Part shown: positions 33,135 through 41,907 of the stretch, piece after piece
How positions within the stretch are numbered: the stretch's first letter is position 1
Layout of the letters: the number at the start of each line of letters is the position of its first letter
NCBI GenBank assembly: GCA_031548435.1
Contig: JAVBRA010000007.1
Span: forward strand, 93,328 to 157,327
DNA: 64,000 nt
Direction of reading: 5' to 3'
Source of the DNA: JAVBRA01 sp031548435
Lineage (GTDB): Bacteria; Bacteroidota; Bacteroidia; Bacteroidales; Rikenellaceae
The notes under the pieces: model-generated
What the model saw: only the letters and a program-made list of their open reading frames with translations
Database searches by the model: none
Told to the model about the DNA's origin: nothing
Translations under genes and position numbers: made by a program

Positions 33135-34340
33135 TTGAGACAGAATAACAACACCGCTGCGACCACAGGCGGCATCTCGATATTGCTGTGGCTGAGCCTG
33201 GCGCATTTTTTCAACGACGCGTTCCAGTCGCTGGTGTCGGCGGCCTACCCGGTGCTGAAAGAGAGCCTGTCGTTTTCGTTCGGCCAGATCGGCATCATCG
33301 CTTTCACGTACCAGATCTGCGCATCGGTGTTCCAGCCCGCCTTCGGGGTGCTGTTCGACAAGCATCCGCGCTCGTGGTACCTGATGGCCGGTACGCTTTC
33401 CACCATGACCGGGCTGTCGCTGTTGGCTTTTGCGGGATCGCTGGCGCCGGTGATGGTTGCCGTGGCGTTCATCGGGCTCGGTTCGTCGATCATCCACCCC
33501 GAAGCCTCGCGCCTGACCCACTACGCCTCGAACGGGCGGCACGGGCTGGCGCAGTCTGTTTTCCAGGTGGGCGGCAACCTCGGCGGATCAGTCGGGCCGT
33601 TGCTGGCTGCGGCCGTCATCGCCCCTTACGGACAGCGTTATATTCTGGTTTTTGCCGGCATTGCCGTCGTTTCGTTCATCACCAAGGAACCCATTGCCCG
33701 ATGGTGCCGCGAGCGGGCCGGAACCATGCGGTCGCACCGGGGGCCCGGGCCGGTGGTGCACCGCGTGCGCCTGCCTAAGAAAAAGGTTTACTTCTCGCTG
33801 GGAATACTGCTGGTGCTGATCTTTTCGAAATACGTCTACACGGCCAGCCTGTCGAGCTTCTACACGTTTTACCTGATCGAGAAGTTCGGCGTCACCACGC
33901 AGCAGTCGCAACTGTTCCTGTTCGCCTACCTGTTCGCGGCGGCGGCCGGCACGCTGCTGGGCGGCCCCATCGGCGACCGCGTCGGACGCAAATACGTGAT
34001 CTGGGCATCGATCCTGGGCACGGCGCCGTTTGCGCTGCTGATGCCCTACGCCAATCTGGCATGGACGTGCGTATTGAGCATCCTCATCGGCCTGATCCTC
34101 TCTTCGGCTTTCTCGGCCATCCTGGTCTACGCGCAAGAGCTGCTGCCCACGAAGGTGGGACTGATCTCGGGACTGTTTTTCGGGCTGGCGTTCGGCATCG
34201 CGGGCATCGCGGCGGCCGTACTGGGCGGCATCGCCGACGTGCATGGCATCGCATACGTTTACAGATTCTGCGCCTACATGCCGCTATTGGGACTGGTGGC
34301 CGTATTCCTGCCCAACGTAAAACCGCACCGGAAGAGGTAG
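33135..34340 (+). CDS. MFS transporter, fosmidomycin-resistance (Fsr) type
   Basis: 401 residues, starting at a TTG codon since no ATG fits before the first membrane helix. Twelve hydrophobic segments. N-terminal LLWLSLAHFFNDAFQSLVSAAYPVLKE and central HPEASRLTHYASNGRHGLAQSVFQVGGNLGGSVGPL are typical of the Fsr subgroup of inner-membrane drug exporters. The actual substrate is unknown. Confidence 0.9.
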   Translation: MRQNNNTAATTGGISILLWLSLAHFFNDAFQSLVSAAYPVLKESLSFSFGQIGIIAFTYQICASVFQPAFGVLFDKHPRSWYLMAGTLSTMTGLSLLAFAGSLAPVMVAVAFIGLGSSIIHPEASRLTHYASNGRHGLAQSVFQVGGNLGGSVGPLLAAAVIAPYGQRYILVFAGIAVVSFITKEPIARWCRERAGTMRSHRGPGPVVHRVRLPKKKVYFSLGILLVLIFSKYVYTASLSSFYTFYLIEKFGVTTQQSQLFLFAYLFAAAAGTLLGGPIGDRVGRKYVIWASILGTAPFALLMPYANLAWTCVLSILIGLILSSAFSAILVYAQELLPTKVGLISGLFFGLAFGIAGIAAAVLGGIADVHGIAYVYRFCAYMPLLGLVAVFLPNVKPHRKR

Positions 34341-34581
34341 CCTTCCATACGCCACCCGGAGATTCCGGCATGGGCCGGGAAACCGTCCTTCTCCATATGA
34401 TGTTGTTTCATCCGCTTTCGGGAACGGCCCGCATGCTAAAAAGGCCAGGCCCCAAAAAAGCCAGGTCCACCCGCAATAACACACCCGCAATTTGACCGCC
34501 CGGTTTCAGGATGTGCCCTCCCCCGGCACCGACAAAAAATCGCCCCGCCAGAATGACCGCCTCAATAACATCGTCAATAAT
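34341..34581. other. Gene-free spacer between convergent genes
   Basis: I see no convincing gene; only the terminator hairpin at its right end stands out. Confidence 0.4.
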
Positions 34582-34609
34582 AAAGAGGGAGCCCGCGGGC
34601 TCCCTCTTT
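34582..34609. terminator. Bidirectional terminator between fsr-like gene and fabD
   Basis: AAAGAGGGAGCCCG/CGGGCTCCCTCTTT is a perfect palindrome with A and T flanks, suited to both converging transcripts. Confidence 0.85.
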
Positions 34610-34626
34610 CATTCGTTCCGGCCGGA

Positions 34627-35514
34627 TCATAATGTCTGCATCGACTCGCAGGCCATTTCGCGGTTCACTTTCTTCACCAGGCCGCACAACACGTTGCCCG
34701 GCCCCAGTTCCACGAACTCGGCGGCCCCGTCGGCAATCATGTTCTGCACCGTCTGCGTCCAGCGCACGGGCGAAGTAAGTTGGGCAATAAGGTTGGCCTT
34801 GATCGCCTCGGGATCGACGTACGGCTTCGCGTCCACGTTCTGGTACACCGGGCACACCGGCTGCGAGAAAGCGGTTTCGCGGATCGCTTTTTCAAGCTCC
34901 ACCCGCGCCGGTTCCATCAGCGGCGAGTGGAACGCCCCGTTGACATTCAGCTTCAGGGCGCGCTTGGCGCCGGCTTCCAGCAGCTTGGCGCAGGCGGCCT
35001 CGACAGCCTCCACCGAACCCGAGATCACCAGCTGGCCCGGACAGTTGTAGTTGGCGGCCACCACCACGCCGTCGACCGAGGCGCAGATATCTTCCACCGC
35101 CTTGTCGTCGAGGCCCAGCACGGCGGCCATGGTCGAAGGTTGCAGGTTGCACGCCTTCTGCATGGCGTCGGCACGTTTGGCCACCAGGCGCAGCCCCTCT
35201 TCGAACCCGAGCGCCCCGGCCGCGACCAACGCGCTGAACTCGCCCAGCGAGTGCCCCGCCGTGAAGTCGGGCCTGAAGTTGTCGCCCAGCGCCTTGGCCA
35301 AGATCACCGAATGGAGGAAAATGGCCGGTTGGGTGACGCTCGTTTGTTTGAGCTCTTCGTCCGTACCGGCGAACATGATGTCGGTGATGCTGAACCCGAG
35401 GATCTCGTTTGCACGGTCGAACATCTGCCGGGCAGCCGGAACCGTATCGTACAACTCCTTGCCCATGCCTACGAACTGCGCGCCCTGGCCCGGAAAAACG
35501 TATGCTTTCTTCAT
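34627..35514 (-). CDS. fabD: Malonyl-CoA--ACP transacylase
   Basis: 295 residues. It loads malonyl groups onto acyl carrier protein in fatty acid synthesis. Conserved parts: FPGQGAQFVGMG (7-18), QPAIFLHSV, nucleophile motif GHSLG (Ser89) and NVNGAFHSPLM with the catalytic His. The minus strand reads TAAATTTG (complement of 35546-35553), a -7 box about 31 bp upstream. Confidence 0.95.
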   Translation of the reverse strand: MKKAYVFPGQGAQFVGMGKELYDTVPAARQMFDRANEILGFSITDIMFAGTDEELKQTSVTQPAIFLHSVILAKALGDNFRPDFTAGHSLGEFSALVAAGALGFEEGLRLVAKRADAMQKACNLQPSTMAAVLGLDDKAVEDICASVDGVVVAANYNCPGQLVISGSVEAVEAACAKLLEAGAKRALKLNVNGAFHSPLMEPARVELEKAIRETAFSQPVCPVYQNVDAKPYVDPEAIKANLIAQLTSPVRWTQTVQNMIADGAAEFVELGPGNVLCGLVKKVNREMACESMQTL

Positions 35515-35545
35515 AATTGTTCCTGTTTTAGGATTAAAAGATGTG

Positions 35546-35553
35546 CAAATTTA
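35546..35553 (-). promoter_or_regulatory. Candidate -7 promoter element of fabD
   Basis: TAAATTTG on the minus strand matches TAnnTTTG. Confidence 0.5.
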
Positions 35554-35729
35554 TAAAATATTACGGGATTTTATGTTTTGCGGGTGCGTTGAACACCCCT
35601 CGTTGTCGTGATTACGGGGGGGGCGGCTCGCCTCTCGGCTGTCGGCCGCATAAACGTTTCCGATGACAGAATGCCCGTCGGGTGCGTCATTCCGGAACAA
35701 ATTTCCGGCAATCACAACCCGGCCGCATG

Positions 35730-36473
35730 CTATTGATTGAAGAAACCCTGTTTTTTCAGCAGCTCGAAATAACGCTCCGAGAAGGCGAGGTTGTCCTGTT
35801 TCATATAGCGCCGCAGGGTAAAAATCTGCGCCAGATTCGGCAGTTGGTTTTCGTGCAGCAGGCGGGCCGTTTCGTCGGAATTTTCCCTTTCGCGCCACAG
35901 CGCGTCAATTTGTTCCGGGGTATAATCTTTGTACTGTTCATAATGTACGACGGCCTCCAGCGGCAGACGTCCGGTGAGCGGAGGCAGCTCTTCGGGGTAC
36001 CCGGCCACAAGCGCCGCAACGGGGATCACCCCCTTGGGCAGGCCCAGGACGTCGACGATCTTATCCGCCGTATAGACCGCCGTGCCCAGGAAACAGATTC
36101 CCAGCCCGTGGCTCTCGGCCTCAAGAGCGGCGTTTTGGGCGGCCAGCAACGCGTCGGTCATGGCATTGAGGAACCACAGGAAATTGTCATAGCCCGGCTC
36201 GGCCCCGCGCAGTTCGCACCACTGCCCGAACCGGTTGATATCGGCGCAAAAAGTGAGCATCAGCGGGGCCTGAAGCGCCATCGGCTGGTTGAAATGACAG
36301 GGAGCCAACCGCTCCCGGCCCTCGGCCGATGTGGTGACAACAATGCTGTAAAGTTGCATATTGCCGGTGGTCGAGGCGCGTGCGGCCGCTTCGAGTATCT
36401 TTCCGATAACGGCCTCGGACACAGGCGTGTCTTTGTATTTGCGCACCGACCGGTGGTTGAAAATGACGTCCAT
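35730..36473 (-). CDS. Nitroreductase-family flavoprotein (NfsA-like)
   Basis: 247 residues from the ATG at 36473; an ATG at 36515 is in frame but adds residues not usual for the family. FNHRSVRKYKDTPVSE is the FMN-binding start; AARASTTGNMQLYS and LPKGVIPVAALVAGYP are also typical. Such proteins reduce nitro groups or quinones with NAD(P)H. The C-terminal extension (YTPEQIDALWRERENS onward) fits the NfsA/Frp group. Confidence 0.85.
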   Translation of the reverse strand: MDVIFNHRSVRKYKDTPVSEAVIGKILEAAARASTTGNMQLYSIVVTTSAEGRERLAPCHFNQPMALQAPLMLTFCADINRFGQWCELRGAEPGYDNFLWFLNAMTDALLAAQNAALEAESHGLGICFLGTAVYTADKIVDVLGLPKGVIPVAALVAGYPEELPPLTGRLPLEAVVHYEQYKDYTPEQIDALWRERENSDETARLLHENQLPNLAQIFTLRRYMKQDNLAFSERYFELLKKQGFFNQ

Positions 36474-36680
36474 GGGTTGCGGGGTTTGAAAGCGCAAAAT
36501 TAACAAATCGTTCATCTGCATCCTAAGAGTGAGCCCTGAATTTCGGTTCTCTTTTTTTGCTTTTGCGTGTCGCCGCCCCCGTCAAAATGTGGAATAACGC
36601 TTAAATAACTTCGGAAAACCCCCGGTCAGACCTTAAATTTATGTAACTTTGCAGCAAACGAACCAATAGAATTTCACTCC

Positions 36681-39350
36681 ATGAAAAAAGCGTTGAAAAT
36701 TACCGGCATCGTCATCGGTTCGCTGCTATTGCTGCTGATCGTCGTGCCATTTGCATTCAAAGGCAAGATCAAACAGATCGCCATCGACGAAGGAAACAAA
36801 ATGCTGGTGGACGCCCGCTTCGACTTCGGCAAGCTGAACATCAGCCTGTTCCGCCATTTTCCGTCGGCAACCGTCACCCTCCGCGATTTTTACATCGTGG
36901 GGACGAACAAGTTCGAGGGCGACACGCTGGTCTACGCCGGCAGGCTTTCCGCCACCATGAACATCAAATCGCTTTTTGGCGACAGCGGGTACGACATCTC
37001 GCGGATCGCACTGGAAGACACCTACCTCAAGGCCATTGTGCTCGAAGACAGCACCGCCAATTGGGACATTATGAAACCCTCGGTGCCCGACACCACTACG
37101 CAGGCCGAAGAGCCGTCGGCATTCAAAATCAACCTGAAAAAACTGACGCTCAAAAACATCAACGCCATTTACGACGACCGAGCCGGCAAGATGTATGCGC
37201 AAATGGGCAATTTCAACGCCACCGCCTCGGGCAACCTCGCCTCCGACCAAACAACCCTGAAACTGGAGGCCGAGACGGACAACGTCACGTTTAAAATGGG
37301 GGCCGTCCCCTACCTGAATAAGGCGAAGATCTACCTGAAGGCAGCCGTTGACGCCGACCTGAAAAACAATAAATTCACGCTTGAAGAGAACGTGATCCGC
37401 CTCAACGCCATCGAGGCCGGCATCGACGGATGGCTGGCCCTGCTCGAAAACGACGCGATGGACATGGATCTGAAACTGAACACCCCCAAGGTGTCGTTCA
37501 AGGAGATTTTGTCGCTGATCCCGGCCATTTACGCCAAAGATTTCGAGAGCATCCAGACCACGGGCAACGTCACCCTCGACGCCTGGGCCAAAGGGACGAT
37601 GGCGGGCGACACGCTCCCCGCATTCAACGTAGACGTGAAGATTTCGGACGCCACGTTCCGCTATCCCGACCTGCCCAAGGGCGTGGACGCCATCAACATC
37701 AGCATCAACGCCAAGAATCCGGGCGGGGCGGCCGACAAAACCACCGTCGACATCGATCCGATGACCTTCTCGATGGCGGGCAATCCGTTCGCGCTCAACG
37801 CACACATCGCCACGCCGGTCAGCGACCTGGCCTTCAACGCCAAGGCCAAGGGCACCATCAACCTGGGGATGGTCAAAGAGATCTATCCGCTCGACAGCAT
37901 GGAGCTCAACGGCGTGGTGAATGCCGACATGGCCGTGGCCGGACGGATGTCATACATCGACAACGAACAATACGACAAAATATCGGCCTCGGGCACCATC
38001 GCCCTGTCGGACATGATCTACAAATCGGCCGGTCTGCCCGATGTGAACATCAAAAAATCGACGTTCACCTTCTCGCCGCAATACCTCAACCTGAGCGAAA
38101 CGGCGCTGGTGATCGGGCGCAACGACATCACCCTCGACAGCCGCCTGGAGAACTACCTGGCCTACGCGCTGAAAGACCAGACGCTCAAAGGGACGCTCAA
38201 CGTGAAATCGAATTACCTCAACATCGGCGACTTCATGAGCGGCGCCGCCGAAACGACCGCAGAAGAGAGCACGCCCCTGAGCGTGATCGAGGTGCCGAAA
38301 AACATCGACTTCGACATGAACGCCTCGCTGGCCAAAGTGATCTACGACAACCTGACGCTCGACAACGTGGCCGGCCGCATCACCGTCAAGGACGGCCGGT
38401 TGGATATGAGGAACCTGTCGATGAACACACTCGGGGGCAAAGTGGTGGCCACGGCCTATTACAGCACGGCGCAGAACGCCCAGCAGCCCGACTTCGGCGG
38501 GGCGTTCAACCTGGGCGGCGTGTCGTTCCAGGAAGCGTTCAAGACGTTTGTAATGATCCAGAAAATGGCCCCGATTTTCGAAGGGCTGCAAGGCAACTTC
38601 TCGGGCACGCTCGACATCGCCACCCGGCTGGACGAGACCATGTCGCCCGTGCTTGAATCGGTGTCGGGCAAGGGCAACCTGTCGACCAAAGACCTCAGCC
38701 TGTCGAACGTGGAGGTGATCGACAAGATCGCCGGCCTGCTGCAAAAGCCCGACCTGAAAAACCTCCGGGCCAAAGACATGAACCTCGCCTTCACCATCGA
38801 CCAGGGCAAGATCCGCACCCAGCCGTTCGACATCAAACTGGGCGAAACGAACATCAACCTCTCGGGAACGACCGGCCTCGACCAGAGCATCGACTATTCG
38901 GGCAAGATCAAATTGCCGGCATCGCTCGGCGCGGTAGCCAGCATGTCGACCGTCGATCTGAAGATCGGCGGCACGTTCACCAGCCCCAAAGTATCGCTCG
39001 ACACGAAAAGCATGGCCACCCAGGCCGCGACGGCAGCCGCGACGGCCGCTGTCAACGAGTTGGGCAAGAAGCTGGGGGTCGACCTCTCCGATGCCGAGGC
39101 GCAGAAGAAAGCCCTTGTGGACGCAGCTCAGAAAGCAGGCGAAACCATCATGGCCGAGGCGCAGAAACAGGCCGACGACCTGGTGGCCAAAGCAGGAAGC
39201 AATCCGTTGGCCCAGGCGGCCGCCAAAGCCGCCGCCGACAAAGTGCTGAAAGAGGCCCGGAAGAAAGTCGACCAGAAGGTGGCCGAAGCCACGGCCCAGG
39301 GCAACGCCATCATCGACAAGGCCAAACAGGAACAGGAGCAATCGCAATAA
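36681..39350 (+). CDS. AsmA-family protein
   Basis: 889 residues. One N-terminal membrane helix (ITGIVIGSLLLLLIVVPFAF) is followed by the AsmA N-terminal domain and a long series of beta strands in the periplasm, with the AsmA C-terminal domain near 640-760. AsmA-like proteins are thought to carry phospholipids to the outer membrane. The last 130 residues are an Ala/Lys/Glu-rich coiled coil (repeated AEAQK, AAAKAA), an unusual tail. TAACTTTG at 36644-36651 is a candidate -7 box. Only 7 bp separate it from the helicase gene. Confidence 0.88.
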   Translation: MKKALKITGIVIGSLLLLLIVVPFAFKGKIKQIAIDEGNKMLVDARFDFGKLNISLFRHFPSATVTLRDFYIVGTNKFEGDTLVYAGRLSATMNIKSLFGDSGYDISRIALEDTYLKAIVLEDSTANWDIMKPSVPDTTTQAEEPSAFKINLKKLTLKNINAIYDDRAGKMYAQMGNFNATASGNLASDQTTLKLEAETDNVTFKMGAVPYLNKAKIYLKAAVDADLKNNKFTLEENVIRLNAIEAGIDGWLALLENDAMDMDLKLNTPKVSFKEILSLIPAIYAKDFESIQTTGNVTLDAWAKGTMAGDTLPAFNVDVKISDATFRYPDLPKGVDAINISINAKNPGGAADKTTVDIDPMTFSMAGNPFALNAHIATPVSDLAFNAKAKGTINLGMVKEIYPLDSMELNGVVNADMAVAGRMSYIDNEQYDKISASGTIALSDMIYKSAGLPDVNIKKSTFTFSPQYLNLSETALVIGRNDITLDSRLENYLAYALKDQTLKGTLNVKSNYLNIGDFMSGAAETTAEESTPLSVIEVPKNIDFDMNASLAKVIYDNLTLDNVAGRITVKDGRLDMRNLSMNTLGGKVVATAYYSTAQNAQQPDFGGAFNLGGVSFQEAFKTFVMIQKMAPIFEGLQGNFSGTLDIATRLDETMSPVLESVSGKGNLSTKDLSLSNVEVIDKIAGLLQKPDLKNLRAKDMNLAFTIDQGKIRTQPFDIKLGETNINLSGTTGLDQSIDYSGKIKLPASLGAVASMSTVDLKIGGTFTSPKVSLDTKSMATQAATAAATAAVNELGKKLGVDLSDAEAQKKALVDAAQKAGETIMAEAQKQADDLVAKAGSNPLAQAAAKAAADKVLKEARKKVDQKVAEATAQGNAIIDKAKQEQEQSQ

Positions 39351-39357
39351 CGCCGCC

Positions 39358-41895
39358 ATGCACGACAACCCGCAGCTGGCCCTGGCAAGGGGATTCATCG
39401 AACACACAGGGGTCAACCTGTTCCTGACGGGCAAGGCGGGTACGGGGAAGACCACTTTCCTGCGCCAGTTGCGCGAACGCTCGCCCAAACGGATGATCGT
39501 GGTGGCCCCTACGGGAGTCGCCGCGATCAACGCCGGGGGCGTCACCATGCATTCGTTTTTCCAGCTGCCGTTCGGCATCTATGTGCCCGACCCCAGGCGG
39601 CAGGCGCGGGAAGTCCATAAATTCAACAAGACCAAGATCGCAATCATCAAAAGCATGGACTTGCTGGTGATCGACGAGATCAGCATGGTGCGCGCCGACC
39701 TGCTCGACAGCGTCGACGAAGTGTTGCGCCGGTACCGCGACCGCGACAAACCCTTCGGCGGCGTGCAGCTGCTGATGATCGGCGACCTGCAACAACTCGC
39801 GCCCGTGATCAGGGATGATGAATGGGAGATCCTGAAAGAGTATTATGCCTCGCCCTATTTCTTCGACAGCACGGCCTTGCGGAAAACCGAGTATGCGAGC
39901 ATCGAACTGACGCATATCTACCGCCAGAGCGACCGCCGGTTCATCGACCTGCTGGCTCGGGTGCGCCAGGGGCGCATCGACCGGGCGACGCTGGACGAGC
40001 TCAACGCGCTGTACCGCCCCGGATTCGACCCGCCGCAGCACGAGGGCTACGTCACCCTTACTTCGCACAACCACACCGCCCGCCGCATCAACGACGAGAA
40101 ACTGCGGCAGATCGCCGCGCCGGAATACGCATTCGAGGCGGCGGTCACGGGTAATTTCCCGGAATACATGTACCCCACCGAGCGCACCCTGCGGCTGAGG
40201 GAAGGGGCGCAGGTGATGTTCGCCCGCAACGACCACACGCCACAGAAACGCTATGTGAACGGCACCATCGGCACCATCATCCGCATTGACAGCGACCGGA
40301 TCGAAGTGCAGCCCGCCTCCGGCGGCCAGGCCGTTTGCGTCGAGCAGTCGGAATGGGAAAACACCCGCTACGGCATCGATCCGGGCACCAAACAGATCAC
40401 CGAAGAGGTCGACGGCGTGTACCGGCAATACCCGCTGAAACTGGCCTGGGCCATCACCATCCACAAGAGCCAGGGGCTGACGTTCGACCGGGCGGTGATC
40501 GACGCCGCCGGGTCGTTCAGCCACGGGCAGGTGTATGTGGCCCTGAGCCGCTGCCGCACGCTGGAGGGGGTGGTGCTGCGCACGCCGCTCTCCGAACAGT
40601 CGATCATCAACGACGACACGGTGGGCCAATTCACCAAAGGCATCGAAGAGAACCAGCCCACCGACGGCGAACTGGAACGCAGCAAACAACTCTACTTCGA
40701 GGCGTTGTTGCTGGAATTGTTCGATTTTTCGGCCCTGTTCTCGCGGCTGAGGTCGGCAAGGTATTATATCAATGACCATTTTTCCGGCCTTTATCCCAAG
40801 CTGTCCGAGAGCCTGGCTTCGGCATCGGAGGCCGTGGGCAGTGAGATCGTGGAGGTGGGCCAGCGGTTCCGCGAACAGATCCGCTCGCTGATGACGCCCG
40901 CCTACGCCACCGACCCCAGGCTCCACAACCGGGTGGTGAAAGGGTCGGCCTACTTCCGTGAAAAATGCACGGCGTTGGTGACGCCGCTGCTCAAAGCCTG
41001 CAAGGTCGACACCGACAATAAAGAGCTGAAAAAGGGACTGGGCAACATCCTCTCAAGCGCCGCAGAGCAGTTGCAGATAAAACTCCATACCCTCGAAGCG
41101 GCGGCCGGTGGATTCGACGTACGGGCATTCCTCGAAGCCAAAGGGAAGGCTTCAGCAGGCAAGACGAAACCGGCCGACGAAAAGATCAGGACACCCAAAA
41201 CCGAAAAGATCGACGCTCCGTCGGACGATCTGCTCAACCCCGGACTGTTCCGCGTGTTGCGCCAATGGAGGCTGGCCGAGTCGCGCAGGACAAAAACCGC
41301 AGCCTTTCTGATCGCCTCGCAGAAAGCGCTGATCGGCATTGCGAACGCCGTTCCGTCGAACAAACGGGAACTGTTCGGCATCAAAGGCATCGGCAAGGTG
41401 TTTGTCGAAAAATACGGCACGGAGGTGATGGCCCTGATCGACGATTTCCGAATGGGGCGCATCGGCGAGGAAACCGAAAACGACGAGCCCGTCATCCTGG
41501 ACGACGAACAGGGAACGGCAGAAGAAAAACAGGAAAAAGAACCGAAACCCAACACCCGCGAGGCGACCCTGCGGCTGTTCAATGCGGGCCAAAGCGTCGA
41601 GGAGATCGCACAGCACCGCGGCCTCACCCCGCAGAGCGTCGAGGGGCACCTGGCCCGGTACGTGGCCTCGAGCATGCTCGACGTGTCGCTGTTCCTCGCC
41701 CCGGACGAGTTGGACGAGATGACCGGATGCCTGCTCGAAAACCGGGACGAGAAACTTTCCGCAATCAAAAAAGAGTTGCTCGGCGACCGCTACAGTTACA
41801 CCCAGATCAAATACGCCCTGTCGCACCTGGAGAGCCGCCGGCCCGTCCCGGACACAGAACCGCATACGCCTGACAAACAAAACGACAACCCATAA
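39358..41895 (+). CDS. PIF1/RecD2-like SF1 helicase with HRDC domain
   Basis: 845 residues. N-terminal helicase: Walker A GKAGTGKTTFLRQL (about 25-38), APTGVAAINAGGVTMHSFF, Walker B LLVIDEISMV, GDLQQLAPV, and motif VI region VYVALSRCRTLEGVVL. After about residue 440 there is a helical linker, an HRDC domain (about 625-700: FRVLRQWRLAESRRTKTAAFLIASQKALIGIA) and a C-terminal helix-turn-helix-like part (AGQSVEEIAQHRGLTPQSVEGHLARYV) as in RecQ tails. A PIF1-type motor with RecQ-type accessory domains recurs in Bacteroidetes; a genome-stability role is likely. Confidence 0.9.
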   Translation: MHDNPQLALARGFIEHTGVNLFLTGKAGTGKTTFLRQLRERSPKRMIVVAPTGVAAINAGGVTMHSFFQLPFGIYVPDPRRQAREVHKFNKTKIAIIKSMDLLVIDEISMVRADLLDSVDEVLRRYRDRDKPFGGVQLLMIGDLQQLAPVIRDDEWEILKEYYASPYFFDSTALRKTEYASIELTHIYRQSDRRFIDLLARVRQGRIDRATLDELNALYRPGFDPPQHEGYVTLTSHNHTARRINDEKLRQIAAPEYAFEAAVTGNFPEYMYPTERTLRLREGAQVMFARNDHTPQKRYVNGTIGTIIRIDSDRIEVQPASGGQAVCVEQSEWENTRYGIDPGTKQITEEVDGVYRQYPLKLAWAITIHKSQGLTFDRAVIDAAGSFSHGQVYVALSRCRTLEGVVLRTPLSEQSIINDDTVGQFTKGIEENQPTDGELERSKQLYFEALLLELFDFSALFSRLRSARYYINDHFSGLYPKLSESLASASEAVGSEIVEVGQRFREQIRSLMTPAYATDPRLHNRVVKGSAYFREKCTALVTPLLKACKVDTDNKELKKGLGNILSSAAEQLQIKLHTLEAAAGGFDVRAFLEAKGKASAGKTKPADEKIRTPKTEKIDAPSDDLLNPGLFRVLRQWRLAESRRTKTAAFLIASQKALIGIANAVPSNKRELFGIKGIGKVFVEKYGTEVMALIDDFRMGRIGEETENDEPVILDDEQGTAEEKQEKEPKPNTREATLRLFNAGQSVEEIAQHRGLTPQSVEGHLARYVASSMLDVSLFLAPDELDEMTGCLLENRDEKLSAIKKELLGDRYSYTQIKYALSHLESRRPVPDTEPHTPDKQNDNP

Positions 41896-41907
41896 ACTAC
41901 ATAAAAC

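Noticed and set aside
37950..39578. 542-codon minus-strand frame opposite the AsmA gene
   Set aside because: Compositional shadow; no signal, domain or promoter supports it.
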